The notes under the pieces were generated by a model, which was given only the letters and a program-made list of their open reading frames with translations, did no database searches and was not told the origin of the DNA. A stretch of 64,000 nucleotides of DNA, from the NCBI RefSeq assembly GCF_013410065.1, contig NZ_JACCCW010000002.1, forward strand, positions 558,001-622,000, read 5' to 3'. The position numbers were made by a program, and so were the translations under genes. This DNA is from Granulicella arctica (GTDB lineage: Bacteria; Acidobacteriota; Terriglobia; Terriglobales; Acidobacteriaceae). Below, one piece after another: positions 53,954-63,035 of the stretch. Each line of letters starts with the position of its first letter. Position 1 is the stretch's first letter.

Positions 53954-54552
53954 TGAATACGGGCACAATTCCTATTAGCACGCAGACTGAGCCAGCATGG
54001 GTACTGCCTAGTCGCGGTACGGTGGGGATGGTATGTCTGATCGTGGCCGAAGCCGCAATCTTCATCATCTTCTTCGTCTCCTACATCTTCTACCTTGGCA
54101 AGAGTCTTACCGGCCCAACACCCGCGCAGGTTCTGGAACTGCCGATTTTCGGTACCGTCTGCCTTCTTTCAAGCAGTATCACCGTTCATTGGGCAGTTAG
54201 CGCCTTGCGCAAAAACAACGTCCGCAACTGTGCCCTTGGCCTCGCTTCCACAGTGCTGCTGGGCGCTCTTTTCATGGTCAGCACGGCGCAGGAGTGGTAT
54301 CACCTTATCTACGATGAAGGACTGACGATCCGCACCAATCTCTTTGGCACCACGTACTATGCACTCGTTGGCCTGCATGCATCACACGTCATCATTGGCC
54401 TCGTCATGCTCTCTATCGCGCTCGTGGCCACCCTAAGCGGACGCATGAAGGAACTCCACACCGAACGGCTGGAAGTACTCTCGCTCTATTGGCACTTCGT
54501 TGATGCAATTTGGGTGGTTGTTTTCCTGATCGTCTACGTCATAGGCAGATAA
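53950..54552 (+). CDS. coxC: Cytochrome c oxidase subunit III
   Basis: The 200-residue membrane protein has five hydrophobic helices in the short subunit III layout: GMVCLIVAEAAIFIIFFVSYIFYL, SSSITVHWAV, LGALFMVSTAQEWYHL, YYALVGLHASHVIIGLVML and a last helix after LSLYWHFVDAIWVVVFLIVYV. The start codon (53950, or 53953) overlaps the coxA stop. Confidence 0.94.
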   Translation: MMNTGTIPISTQTEPAWVLPSRGTVGMVCLIVAEAAIFIIFFVSYIFYLGKSLTGPTPAQVLELPIFGTVCLLSSSITVHWAVSALRKNNVRNCALGLASTVLLGALFMVSTAQEWYHLIYDEGLTIRTNLFGTTYYALVGLHASHVIIGLVMLSIALVATLSGRMKELHTERLEVLSLYWHFVDAIWVVVFLIVYVIGR

Positions 54553-54573
54553 ATCTTAGGAAGGAGGAAAAAC

Positions 54574-55446
54574 ATGGAAGAAGACGGCGTCATACAGCAA
54601 CAAGCGCAGGAAGATGGGAATTCGACAATAACCGAAGCCGTGCAACTTCCAGCGTCGACTCCATGGCCCATGGTGCTCGCTCTCGGTGTTGCTCTCATGC
54701 TCACTGGAATGGTGACGCATTGGGCCGTCAGCCTGCTCGGTTTCTTCCTCATGCTCAGGGCTTCCTGGGGATGGTTCTTCCAAGTACTACCGCATGACCA
54801 TCACATCTCTATTCCTGTTCAGGCTGAGATTCTCGTCATCACCAGCACCCGAACTACACGCGAGCGCCTCCCCGAAGGCTTTATGCATCGCAAGATCATC
54901 CCCATCGAGACATTCAGTGTTACTGCTGGCATCAAAGGTGGTATCGCGGGTGGCATCGCCATGACGGTCCCCGCTGGCATTTTTAGCGTCGTCCGTTATC
55001 ACAGCTTCTGGTACGCTGTGAATCTCCTCGCCGCAGGAGGCTTCGTAAGTTGGGCTGGCCAAACCGATGCGTTTCTCGGCCAGTTTCATCTCAAAGGCTT
55101 GCTTGCCGCCTCCGCCATCCACGGTCTCACTTCAATCCTAATCGGTCTCCTTTACGGAGCTATGTTGCCTATGTTTCCCCGCAAGCCCATCCTCACCGCA
55201 GGGTTCATCGCGCCCTTCCTCTGGACAGGAATTCTCTACTCCGTGCTTGGTGTCATCAGCCCTATCCTCAACGCACGTATCGACTGGCTCTGGTTCGTTC
55301 TCTCGCAGATTGCTTTCGGCCTAGTCTGCGGTTTTGTCGTCAATTTGCAGGTCAAGGTCCGCACTCCGCAGTTTCGCGCTCTGCCGTTCTCAGTTCGCGC
55401 CGGTCTCCACGGCGATCACAGCGACACGAAAGATGGCAAGCAATGA
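54574..55446 (+). CDS. Membrane protein of the oxidase operon, subunit-IV-like N-terminus with extra helices
   Basis: The 290-residue protein has a polar N-terminus, then two helices resembling a small subunit IV (WPMVLALGVALMLTGMVTHWAVSLLGFFLMLRA) followed by WFFQVLPHDHH. After a soluble stretch of about 30 residues come four or five further helices with glycine-rich faces (GIKGGIAGGIAMTVPAGIF, AASAIHGLTSILIGLLYGAM). AAGGAGG lies upstream. I know no name for the C-terminal part. Its fixed place between coxC and the c-type cytochrome argues for a structural or assembly role in the respiratory complex. Confidence 0.85.
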   Translation: MEEDGVIQQQAQEDGNSTITEAVQLPASTPWPMVLALGVALMLTGMVTHWAVSLLGFFLMLRASWGWFFQVLPHDHHISIPVQAEILVITSTRTTRERLPEGFMHRKIIPIETFSVTAGIKGGIAGGIAMTVPAGIFSVVRYHSFWYAVNLLAAGGFVSWAGQTDAFLGQFHLKGLLAASAIHGLTSILIGLLYGAMLPMFPRKPILTAGFIAPFLWTGILYSVLGVISPILNARIDWLWFVLSQIAFGLVCGFVVNLQVKVRTPQFRALPFSVRAGLHGDHSDTKDGKQ

Positions 55447-56225
55447 GATCGGTCACACTTATACCCGCGCGGCGCAATACTTTTCTTCTCGCTGTGCTCT
55501 GCCTTGCCGCTCTCGGGTGTAATCATATCCCGGGTCGTCCTGGTCCAGGTCCCGAAGTGCTGCGCCCCGAAGAAGTACTTACCTTCACTACGCTCTACAA
55601 ACAAAATTGCGCTGCCTGCCACGGAGAAGACGGCAAGAATGGAGCGGCCCTCCCGCTAGCCAACCCTGTCTACCTTGCGGTTGCCGAAGAAGACAATATC
55701 CGTCATATCATCGCCAATGGAGTTCCCGGGAAACTCATGCCTCCATTTGCAAAGAACGCGGGGGGCATGTTAACTGACCAGCAGGTCTTCGCTCTTGCAC
55801 AAGGAGTGGTGCGTAGATGGGGTACGCCAAATCTTCTAGCGGGGAAAAATCCTCCGCCTTATATCGCCACCCAGCCTGGAGATTCAACCCGCGGCCAGCA
55901 AACCTTTACGACCTTCTGTGCCAGATGCCATGGTGCTATTGGCGAAGGTGCACCCGACGATCCTAAAACCGGAGTGAGAAAGCTAGGCTCTATCGTCGAC
56001 CCATCTTATCTCGCACTCATCAGTGATCAAGATCTTCGCATCATCATCATCGCTGGCCTCCCAGATCGGGGCATGCCCGACTGGCGCACAGACTCGGCTG
56101 TACGTCCCTTGACTGATCAGCAGATCACCGACATCGTCTCCTGGCTTGCATCGCAGCACGTAGTCAACCCTGGTCAGCCCTACCCCACGCTCAAGACGAA
56201 GACTTCGGCGGGAGCAACACAATGA
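55443..56225 (+). CDS. Dihaem cytochrome c lipoprotein
   Basis: This 260-residue exported protein has a lipoprotein signal (LLAVLCLAALGC) and two c-type haem sites: CAACH in YKQNCAACHGEDGKNG and CARCH in FCARCHGAIGEG, with methionines in GKLMPPF and GMPDW as likely sixth ligands. It probably carries electrons between the Rieske/cytochrome b complex and the oxidase. ATG 55443 overlaps the upstream stop, and its own stop overlaps the Rieske gene start by 4 nt. Confidence 0.93.
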   Translation: MRSVTLIPARRNTFLLAVLCLAALGCNHIPGRPGPGPEVLRPEEVLTFTTLYKQNCAACHGEDGKNGAALPLANPVYLAVAEEDNIRHIIANGVPGKLMPPFAKNAGGMLTDQQVFALAQGVVRRWGTPNLLAGKNPPPYIATQPGDSTRGQQTFTTFCARCHGAIGEGAPDDPKTGVRKLGSIVDPSYLALISDQDLRIIIIAGLPDRGMPDWRTDSAVRPLTDQQITDIVSWLASQHVVNPGQPYPTLKTKTSAGATQ

Positions 56226-56887
56226 CACCAAACGAGCAGCCTCTGCAAAACAATCCACCCATACCGCAAGCGTCTGCGAGCACTCGAGCTGCTGGACACT
56301 CGCGTCGAGCCTTCCTCTTCAAGCTCTCCCTTCTCGCTAATGGAGCAGTTGGTGCCATTCTCGCGGTTCCCATCATCGGCTACCTCCTAGGCCCTGCTAT
56401 GAAGAAAGGCTCGGGCTACAACTCCTGGATCGCGCTGGGGGCGCTCAGTGATTTTCCCGAAGGCGAAACCCGTCTCGTTGACTTCCGAAATCCAGTTACA
56501 ACCTCGTGGGACGGCCAGACAGGCGACATCCCCTGCTGGGTGCGTCGCGTCTCCGGTAGCAACTTTCAGGTCTTTGCCATCAACTGCGCGCACCTTGGTT
56601 GCCCTGTTCGTTGGTTTGCCCAGTCCAAGCTCTTCCTGTGTCCTTGCCATGGCGGCGCCTATTACGCTGATGGCTCTCGTGCCTCTGGCCCACCCGAACG
56701 CGGCCTCTTCGAGTACGACCATAAGATCGTTGACAACACACTGATGGTCAAGGTAGGAAAGATGCCCACACTGGCCAACCAGGCAAGCGCCGAACTACCC
56801 CTTACGCAACTCGAAGGGACCAGTTCTACAGCACAACTTGCATCTGTCGAAAAGTCAAAACCGAGGTGCGCCTCATGCCAAGGTTGA
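56222..56887 (+). CDS. Rieske iron-sulfur protein (bc-type complex)
   Basis: The 221-residue protein has a twin-arginine export signal (HSRRAFLFKLSLLANGAVGAI) and one anchor helix, then the Rieske domain with cluster motifs CAHLGC and CPCHGG and a GPPERGL loop near the cluster. A C-terminal tail ends with a spare CASC pair. It is the quinol-oxidising partner of the cytochrome b that follows, and its end overlaps that gene. Confidence 0.95.
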   Translation: MTPNEQPLQNNPPIPQASASTRAAGHSRRAFLFKLSLLANGAVGAILAVPIIGYLLGPAMKKGSGYNSWIALGALSDFPEGETRLVDFRNPVTTSWDGQTGDIPCWVRRVSGSNFQVFAINCAHLGCPVRWFAQSKLFLCPCHGGAYYADGSRASGPPERGLFEYDHKIVDNTLMVKVGKMPTLANQASAELPLTQLEGTSSTAQLASVEKSKPRCASCQG

Positions 56888-58374
56888 AGCAGCGCACCAT
56901 TGAACTCTACAACTGGTTCGAGCAGCGCCTCGGCCTCGGCCAGCCCGCCATCGAAGCAGCCGTGCACGATGTTCCCGCCAGCACCTCCAGCTGGTGGTAC
57001 GTCTTTGGCAGCGCCGCCACCGTCATCCTCTGTCTACAGGTCGTGACCGGCATTCTACTTGCGCTTGTCTATACTCCTTCTGCCAGTCACGCGTGGAACA
57101 GTCTGGAATTCCTTGACCACAGCATCCAGCTTGGCTGGTTCCTTCGTGCCATCCACGGCTGGGGTTCCGATTTCATGATCGCCATCGTGCTTATCCATAT
57201 GGCACAGGTCTTTCTCTTCGGTGCCTACAAGTTCCCCCGCGAACTTACCTGGATAATCGGTGTCTTCCTGCTCCTTCTCACCCTCGGCATGGCCTTCACC
57301 GGACAAGTTCTGCGCTTCGATCAGGATTCCTACTGGGGTCTTGGTATCGGTGCCTCTATCCTTAGTCGCGTCCCCTTTATAGGCGGTCCACTCGTCGATC
57401 TCATGCTGGGCGGCCCTATCATCGCAGGCCCCACTCTTACCCGTTTCTTCGCCCTGCATGTCTTCATCATCCCCGGCATACTGCTAGCGCTCGTTGGTCT
57501 TCATCTCCTGATGGTTCTTCGTCTCGGCATCAATGAGTGGCCCATGCCCGGTCGCATCGTCAGTAAAACTACCTACAACCGTAACTACCATACTCTGACG
57601 AAAGAGACCGGCATCCCCTTCGTCCCTGACGCCGCCTGGAAGGATGCCATCTTCGCTGCGGTCATCATGCTGGCCATCATCACCTGCGCTCTTTTCTTCG
57701 GACCCTTCGGCCCCACTGGTCAGCCGGACCCCACCATCATCCAAACCGCTCCCAAGCCCGACTTCGCTTTTCTCTGGATCTATGCTGTCCTTGCCTATCT
57801 TCCACCCAGTCTTGAAACCCCGGTTCTCTTCATAGCTCCCACACTCATCATCATTGCCATGCTGCTCCTTCCGTTGATCGCAGGAGAAGGGGAGAAGCAC
57901 TGGTCGCGTCGTCCCGTAGCCGCTCTCATGGTTGCTGTTATTGCGGTTACCCTTGGTGCCTTTACCCGCCTCGGCATGTACACCCCGTGGAGCCCTATCA
58001 TGAATGCATGGACTAGCGATCCCATCCCTGCGGCCTATCTGCACAACCGAACTCCCCTTGAACGTGAAGGTGCCATCGTCTTCCAGAACAAGCAATGCCG
58101 TAATTGCCACTCCGTCGGCGGAGAGGGGGGCCTGCGCGGCCCAGCGTTGGACTCCATCGCAACCCGTATGACCGAAGATCAGATCATTCGCCAGGTTCTA
58201 CAGGGCGGAGGAAATATGCCTGCATACGGTAACTCCCTCAACCCATCCGAAACCACTGCCCTCGTCCGTTTCCTCACCACACTGCGCGGTAACAATCTCT
58301 CCCCCGCAATAGATGCATCGCGTCACATTGCCTTGTCTGGCGAACCGTCATCAACCACCTCCAACGGACATTAG
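56875..58374 (+). CDS. Cytochrome b with fused C-terminal cytochrome c domain
   Basis: About 499 residues. The first part is cytochrome b6-like, with haem-binding histidines in LRAIHGWGSDFMIAIVLIHMAQVFLFGAYKFPREL and in the later FALHVFIIPGILLALVGLHLL, and quinol-site residues around PFVPDAAWKD and the following helices. The C-terminal 90 residues form a cytochrome c with CRNCH and GGNMPAYG. GAGGTG precedes ATG 56875, which overlaps the Rieske gene. The fusion suggests direct electron hand-off towards the caa3 oxidase. Confidence 0.94.
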   Translation: MPRLKQRTIELYNWFEQRLGLGQPAIEAAVHDVPASTSSWWYVFGSAATVILCLQVVTGILLALVYTPSASHAWNSLEFLDHSIQLGWFLRAIHGWGSDFMIAIVLIHMAQVFLFGAYKFPRELTWIIGVFLLLLTLGMAFTGQVLRFDQDSYWGLGIGASILSRVPFIGGPLVDLMLGGPIIAGPTLTRFFALHVFIIPGILLALVGLHLLMVLRLGINEWPMPGRIVSKTTYNRNYHTLTKETGIPFVPDAAWKDAIFAAVIMLAIITCALFFGPFGPTGQPDPTIIQTAPKPDFAFLWIYAVLAYLPPSLETPVLFIAPTLIIIAMLLLPLIAGEGEKHWSRRPVAALMVAVIAVTLGAFTRLGMYTPWSPIMNAWTSDPIPAAYLHNRTPLEREGAIVFQNKQCRNCHSVGGEGGLRGPALDSIATRMTEDQIIRQVLQGGGNMPAYGNSLNPSETTALVRFLTTLRGNNLSPAIDASRHIALSGEPSSTTSNGH

Positions 58375-58395
58375 CCTTGCATCTACCCTCTTCTT

Positions 58396-59226
58396 ATGCC
58401 TCCTGAGTGCCGTGCCATTTTTGAGGAGTGGTCACCCCCTCTCTTCCTCACGATGGCGGTCATCCTTTTTGCCGTTGTGTACACGCACGGCTGGTTCGCC
58501 ATCCGCAAGACGCGCCCTACATTATTTTCGACATGGCGACTGACCGCGTTCCTTCTCGGACTCGCTATAATCTGGCTCGCCATCGCTTCGCCTCTTGATG
58601 GCTTCGCAGACGCATCCCTCAGCGCCCACATGGTGGAACATCTTCTACTTATGTCCTTTGTTCCGCCACTCTTGCTCCTCGGCTACCCGGTCGTCCCTCT
58701 GCTTCGAGGTCTGCCCCACGCAGTCACTGCCCACATCCTCGCACCCTTTATCCGCTCCAAATTCCTGCGCCGCTTGGGCGGCCTCCTCGTTATGCCTATC
58801 GTCGCTTGGCTCGTTATGAACCTGATCTTTCTTGGCTGGCACATTCCCACTGCATACGACTTCGCACTCGAGCACGAGCGATGGCACGACTTCGAACATA
58901 TCTGTTTTCTGGGTTCCTCGATACTTTTCTGGTGGCCCATCATTCGTCCTTGGCCATCGCATACGCATCGAACCGGTTGGTCCATGCTGCTCTATCTGGT
59001 TACTGCTGATATCGTCAACACGGCGTTGTCAGCATTTCTAGCCTTCTGTGATCGCCCCGTGTACAGCTATTACTACAAGCTGTCAAACCCTTTTCATATC
59101 TCGCCAATGTCGGATCAGATGGCAGGCGCAGTCATGATGTGGGTGATGGGCTCATTAGTCTTTTTGGTTGCTATCATCTTCATTACGCTCAATCTCCTTC
59201 AATCTCAAAAGAGATTCACAGCATAA
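58396..59226 (+). CDS. ctaG: CtaG-type cytochrome c oxidase assembly membrane protein
   Basis: The 276-residue protein has about seven helices and matches the caa3_CtaG family: YTHGWFAIRK, LSAHMVEHLLLMSFVPPLLLLGYP, NLIFLGWHIPTAYDFAL, HDFEHICFLGSSILFWWPII and SDQMAGAVMMWVMGS, rich in histidines that may carry copper. It closes the respiratory operon 21 nt after cytochrome b/c and supports assembly of the CuA/CuB centres. Confidence 0.92.
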   Translation: MPPECRAIFEEWSPPLFLTMAVILFAVVYTHGWFAIRKTRPTLFSTWRLTAFLLGLAIIWLAIASPLDGFADASLSAHMVEHLLLMSFVPPLLLLGYPVVPLLRGLPHAVTAHILAPFIRSKFLRRLGGLLVMPIVAWLVMNLIFLGWHIPTAYDFALEHERWHDFEHICFLGSSILFWWPIIRPWPSHTHRTGWSMLLYLVTADIVNTALSAFLAFCDRPVYSYYYKLSNPFHISPMSDQMAGAVMMWVMGSLVFLVAIIFITLNLLQSQKRFTA

Positions 59227-59244
59227 CTTCATCTTGTTTTAGTA

Positions 59245-59273
59245 TGCATCCAGCACCAAGATTCGTGGATGCA
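59245..59273 (+). terminator. 8-bp hairpin after the respiratory operon
   Basis: TGCATCCA and TGGATGCA form a perfect stem with a 13-base loop, 19 nt after the ctaG stop. No T-run follows, so termination is only possible. Confidence 0.4.
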
Positions 59274-59425
59274 AGCAAACCTTGCGATGGTACAGGTGTT
59301 TTTGGCAGATGGTGTTCCAGAAGTCATGCTGCATCTGTTACGGGCTGGCATGCTTGACGGTCGGTGAGAACGGAGACAAGGGAAACGTTCGCTGCCAAAC
59401 TGGATTGGTGGGAGCAGAGTGAACG

Positions 59426-59869
59426 ATGGATATCGCTGAAGAAACAGCTGCCGAAACCGAAGTACAAGAATCGAAGAGTCGAAGGACACAGACGACGCAG
59501 TATTCTATGCTGATGTGTATAGCGCCAATCGCCAGGAACTCTTCTTTAAGGCGACAGGTCATTGATCATGTGGGGAATGAGCGGAGCCGGTCCGATGCCG
59601 CATGGTCTGTACCGGAACCGGAGTTGACGCTGGTGATCAATGCTGTCGGTGAGATCCTGGAGCGTACCGTTGAGGCGACATTGGCTGAGTTGAAACGAGA
59701 TCCCAAGGAACTCGTTGAATATCTTTTTCGTGACAATAGCTTTCATTCTGGCGTTTTTCCGATGACGAGAACAGGTATAGTTCCCGGAGACCACTTTACT
59801 TTGGCAGGAGGCGATATCATTCGCATCGAGATTGAAGATATCGGGACCATGAAAATTTCTGTGATTTAG
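59426..59869 (+). pseudogene. Broken FAH-family sugar-acid enzyme (deleted and frameshifted)
   Basis: The open frame encodes 147 residues, but only blocks of a longer FAH-fold protein are present. DAAWSVPEPELTLVINAVGE is the middle of the family, joined directly to LAELKRDPKELVEYLFRDNSF, GVFPMTRTGIVPG and FTLAGGDIIRIEIEDIGT, which form its C-terminal end; roughly 70 residues with catalytic segments are missing between them. Upstream, 59455-59562 in another frame encodes RIEESKD and later ELFFKATGH, the preceding part of the same family, ending at a stop at 59563. Thus at least one frameshift and one internal deletion are visible. The relatives are 2-keto-3-deoxy or diketo sugar-acid lyases and dehydratases, consistent with the adjacent xylosidase. 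Confidence 0.8.
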
Positions 59870-59999
59870 ACTGTTTCGTTTGGATCAAAATCTGTTCCCC
59901 AATAACATTATGCGGAGCCGATCACGGGCTGCAACTCGGGCGGGAAAGTGACGTTAAGTTCGCGCCAAAGTACAACTTCTAACGGACAGAGGAATTAAG

Positions 60000-61742
60000 A
60001 TGGCTCGGATTGCGTGCTGGTCGACTCGGATGCTTATAGCAAGCGGCATCGTTTTAAAGATTTTTGCATTGCATGCAGCGTTGGCGCAGGGGACTGTGCC
60101 TGAACGCGTTCCGCCCTCCACTCAGCCGCCGGTCTCGATTCAGGTAGATCTCGGCAAAACAGTAGGCCGTTACAAGCCAATTTATAGCTGGTTCGGCTAC
60201 GATGAAGCGAATTACACCACCATGCGTCACGGCACGGAGTTGCTCAAGGAACTGAGCGAACTCAGCCCAGTGCCGGTGTACATTAGAGCGCACCATCTGC
60301 TCACTTCGGGCGATGGCAAGGCAGAACTGAAATTCAGTTCGACGAATGTCTACAGTGAAGATAAAAATGGCCAGCCAGTCTATGATTTCACTATTCTCGA
60401 CGGCATCTTCGACGCATACAAGGCAGCAGGCGTGCGGCCCATGGTTGAGCTCGGCTTCATGCCGAAGGACCTTGCAGCCGACCTGCCAACTCGGCATGAG
60501 CCTTACCAAGTACATTACCCGCACTCTACAGTATCGGGAAAATCCAACAATCCTCCGAAGGACTATGCGAAGTGGGGAGAACTGGCGCGCGTCGTTACAG
60601 TACATCTGGTTCAGCGCTACGGCAAGGAGCAGGTATTGCAGTGGTATTTTGAGGTGTGGAATGAACCGGATATTGACTACTGGCATGCTACGCCTGAAGA
60701 GTACTGGAAGTTGTACGACTATGCGGTTGCGGGTGTCCGTGCCGCACTGCCAGGAGCAAAAGTGGGCGGCCCAGCAAGCACTAGTCCGGGCAATCCGAAG
60801 GCGAACACCTTCCTCAGTAATTTTCTGGAGCATGTCAATTCTGACAAGAGTGCAGCCAATGGAAAGCAGATTCCAATCGATTTCATCTCTTTCCATGCAA
60901 AGGGCTCTCCTACGATCAGTGACGGCAGGGTCACCATGGGAATCCATAGCGAATTGAACGACGCTGATAAAGGGTTCGGACTGATCGCGAAATTTCCACG
61001 TTTCAAGAATTTGCCGATCATCCTCAGCGAAGCCGATCCGGAGGGATGCGCTGCGTGTTCTTCAAAAGTCAATCCTGCAAATAATTATCGCAACGGCACG
61101 CTCTATCCGGCCTACACGGCAGCAGCATTCAAGGGCCTCTTTGAACTACAGGATCGGCATGCTGTCAATCTGATCTCCATGTTGAGCTGGTCCTTTGAAT
61201 TTGAAGATAAAGACTATTTTGAGGGCTTTCGTTCTCTAGCGACGAACGGTATCGACAAACCCGTCCTGAATGTATTTCGCATGTTTGCGCTCATGTCTGG
61301 CAATCGAGTGAGTACCAGCAGCACTGGCCAGGTGCCGCTCGATACGCTACTGAGTACAGGAGTGCGGCAAGGGCCGGACATCGACGCACTTGCCACTAGG
61401 AACGCCCATGAGGCAGCCGTTCTGGTGTGGAACTATCATGATGTCGATGGACCCGCCGAAGCAGTGCCGACTACAGTTACGATTGCTGGAATTCCTGCGG
61501 ATATCCATCGAGTTCTGCTTGAACACTACAGGCTTGATGATGTGCACAGCAACGCGTATACAGTGTGGCTGGGTATGGGTTCTCCTCAACACCCCACTAC
61601 AAAGCAGTATGCAGATCTACTGGCAGCGAGCCATCTTCAGCTTATTACTTCTCCCATGTGGCTTAACGTAACGAACGGTCAAGTCAGAATCGTCACCGAT
61701 ATGCCACGACAGGGAATATCTCTTATGCATTTGAAATGGTAA
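60000..61742 (+). CDS. GH39 family glycosidase, probable beta-xylosidase
   Basis: The 580-residue secreted enzyme has a signal peptide ending near ALAQ (residue 30) and the GH39 architecture. The acid/base glutamate is Glu222 in FEVWNEPD, and the nucleophile is Glu344 in LSEADPEG. SWFGYDEANYTTM near residue 63, and VPVYIRAHHLLT, are typical of bacterial GH39 xylosidases. A C-terminal beta domain follows. GAGGAA precedes the ATG. It likely removes xylose from xylo-oligosaccharides in the periplasm. Confidence 0.92.
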   Translation: MARIACWSTRMLIASGIVLKIFALHAALAQGTVPERVPPSTQPPVSIQVDLGKTVGRYKPIYSWFGYDEANYTTMRHGTELLKELSELSPVPVYIRAHHLLTSGDGKAELKFSSTNVYSEDKNGQPVYDFTILDGIFDAYKAAGVRPMVELGFMPKDLAADLPTRHEPYQVHYPHSTVSGKSNNPPKDYAKWGELARVVTVHLVQRYGKEQVLQWYFEVWNEPDIDYWHATPEEYWKLYDYAVAGVRAALPGAKVGGPASTSPGNPKANTFLSNFLEHVNSDKSAANGKQIPIDFISFHAKGSPTISDGRVTMGIHSELNDADKGFGLIAKFPRFKNLPIILSEADPEGCAACSSKVNPANNYRNGTLYPAYTAAAFKGLFELQDRHAVNLISMLSWSFEFEDKDYFEGFRSLATNGIDKPVLNVFRMFALMSGNRVSTSSTGQVPLDTLLSTGVRQGPDIDALATRNAHEAAVLVWNYHDVDGPAEAVPTTVTIAGIPADIHRVLLEHYRLDDVHSNAYTVWLGMGSPQHPTTKQYADLLAASHLQLITSPMWLNVTNGQVRIVTDMPRQGISLMHLKW

Positions 61743-61834
61743 CGACAAATAAGAGGTGAGTCTTTTATCCAAGCACACTGACGACAAAGTGCCGCGCAAC
61801 GAATCTCGTTTTTTGGGGATTCCTGTACAGGCAT

Positions 61835-62980
61835 CTATCGCCGGATCGCACGCTTGATCGCAGCGTATTGCAATAGGATGAAGCTGTCCGTCATCCCGGC
61901 AATATAATCGGCCACGACCCGAGCAAGGCCTTCAGTCTGCACCTCATCAAAGTAGCCTTGCGGTAACTCTTCGGGTTCACTGATCCAATAGTCGAACAAC
62001 GCAGTGACAACTTCCTCAGCCTTGTCGTGCTCGAGCGAAAGCGCCTCGCAGGTATACAAGGTGTCATAAAGATATTGCTTTTCCTGTAGGCGTTCGGCCT
62101 CAACCTCTGGAGAAAAAACCGCTAGCCGCTCACTGTGGGCGCGAATAGCGGCGAGCGACTCGGCACCGATAGCCAGCACATTGTGGCGGGTATTCTCGAT
62201 CAAATCTTCTGTGAGGACGTTCTGCATCAATTGCAGCGCCTCGTGGAAGAGGAACTTATCCTCAATTCCGGGATGCTCCTTCTCAACAATGGCATAGCAT
62301 CGCGCCAGTACCGTGACGTTTTCGCGGATGTGTGCGATCTCTAAAAGTCCTGACTCAACACCATCGTCCAAGTCGGCTGTTAGGTATGCGATTTCGTCTG
62401 CCAGGTCGATCAGCTGTGCTTCCAGTGGGGGGCGCTGGTCGAGAAAATATTCTGCAAGCATCGGGTACTGCTCATTGGTATAGTCGCGCGAGTGTTTGAT
62501 GATGCCTTCACGAATACCCAGCGTCAGATTTAGCCCGCGATGCGCAGCATAGCGCTGCTCGAAGTGTTCGACAATACGCAGAGCATGTAAGTTGTGATCG
62601 AAGCGAAGACCATGACGGCGCAGGCAGCGGTCGAGCGCACGTTCTCCAGCATGTCCAAACGGAGGATGTCCGATGTCATGAACGAGTGCGAGCGCTTCCG
62701 CCAGGTCTTCATTGAGCCCCAGCGATGCAGAAACAGTTCTGGCTATCTGCGCCACCTCCATGGTGTGCGTCAAGCGGCTTCGAAAATGATCGGAGGCTCG
62801 ACTGGTAAACACTTGGGTTTTGCCCGCCAGACGGCGAAAGGCCCGAGCCTGAACGATGCGCTCACGATCACGTTGAAATGGAGTGCGTGAGGCACGTAGA
62901 GGCGCCGGATACATGCGCGTGAACAGGTATTCGTCCACGGCGTCCGTTACGGCGCAGTGATGCAGACTAGAGGACGTCAT
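61835..62980 (-). CDS. dgt: Deoxyguanosinetriphosphate triphosphohydrolase-like protein
   Basis: This 381-residue HD-domain protein hydrolyses dNTPs to deoxynucleosides and triphosphate. Metal ligands are in SRLTHTMEVAQIAR and LVHDIGHPPFGHAGE, with DLADEIAYLTADLDDG for the last aspartate. The N-terminal RTPFQRDRERIVQARAFRRLAGKTQVF is diagnostic. The ribosome site at ATG 62980 is unusually close (AAAAGG next to the start). It converges with the GH39 gene. Confidence 0.92.
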   Translation of the reverse strand: MTSSSLHHCAVTDAVDEYLFTRMYPAPLRASRTPFQRDRERIVQARAFRRLAGKTQVFTSRASDHFRSRLTHTMEVAQIARTVSASLGLNEDLAEALALVHDIGHPPFGHAGERALDRCLRRHGLRFDHNLHALRIVEHFEQRYAAHRGLNLTLGIREGIIKHSRDYTNEQYPMLAEYFLDQRPPLEAQLIDLADEIAYLTADLDDGVESGLLEIAHIRENVTVLARCYAIVEKEHPGIEDKFLFHEALQLMQNVLTEDLIENTRHNVLAIGAESLAAIRAHSERLAVFSPEVEAERLQEKQYLYDTLYTCEALSLEHDKAEEVVTALFDYWISEPEELPQGYFDEVQTEGLARVVADYIAGMTDSFILLQYAAIKRAIRR

Positions 62981-63035
62981 CCTTTTGAGTGTAGCGGAAT
63001 AGCTGGGCTCTAAGCTAAACCGCTCGCAACGGAAT

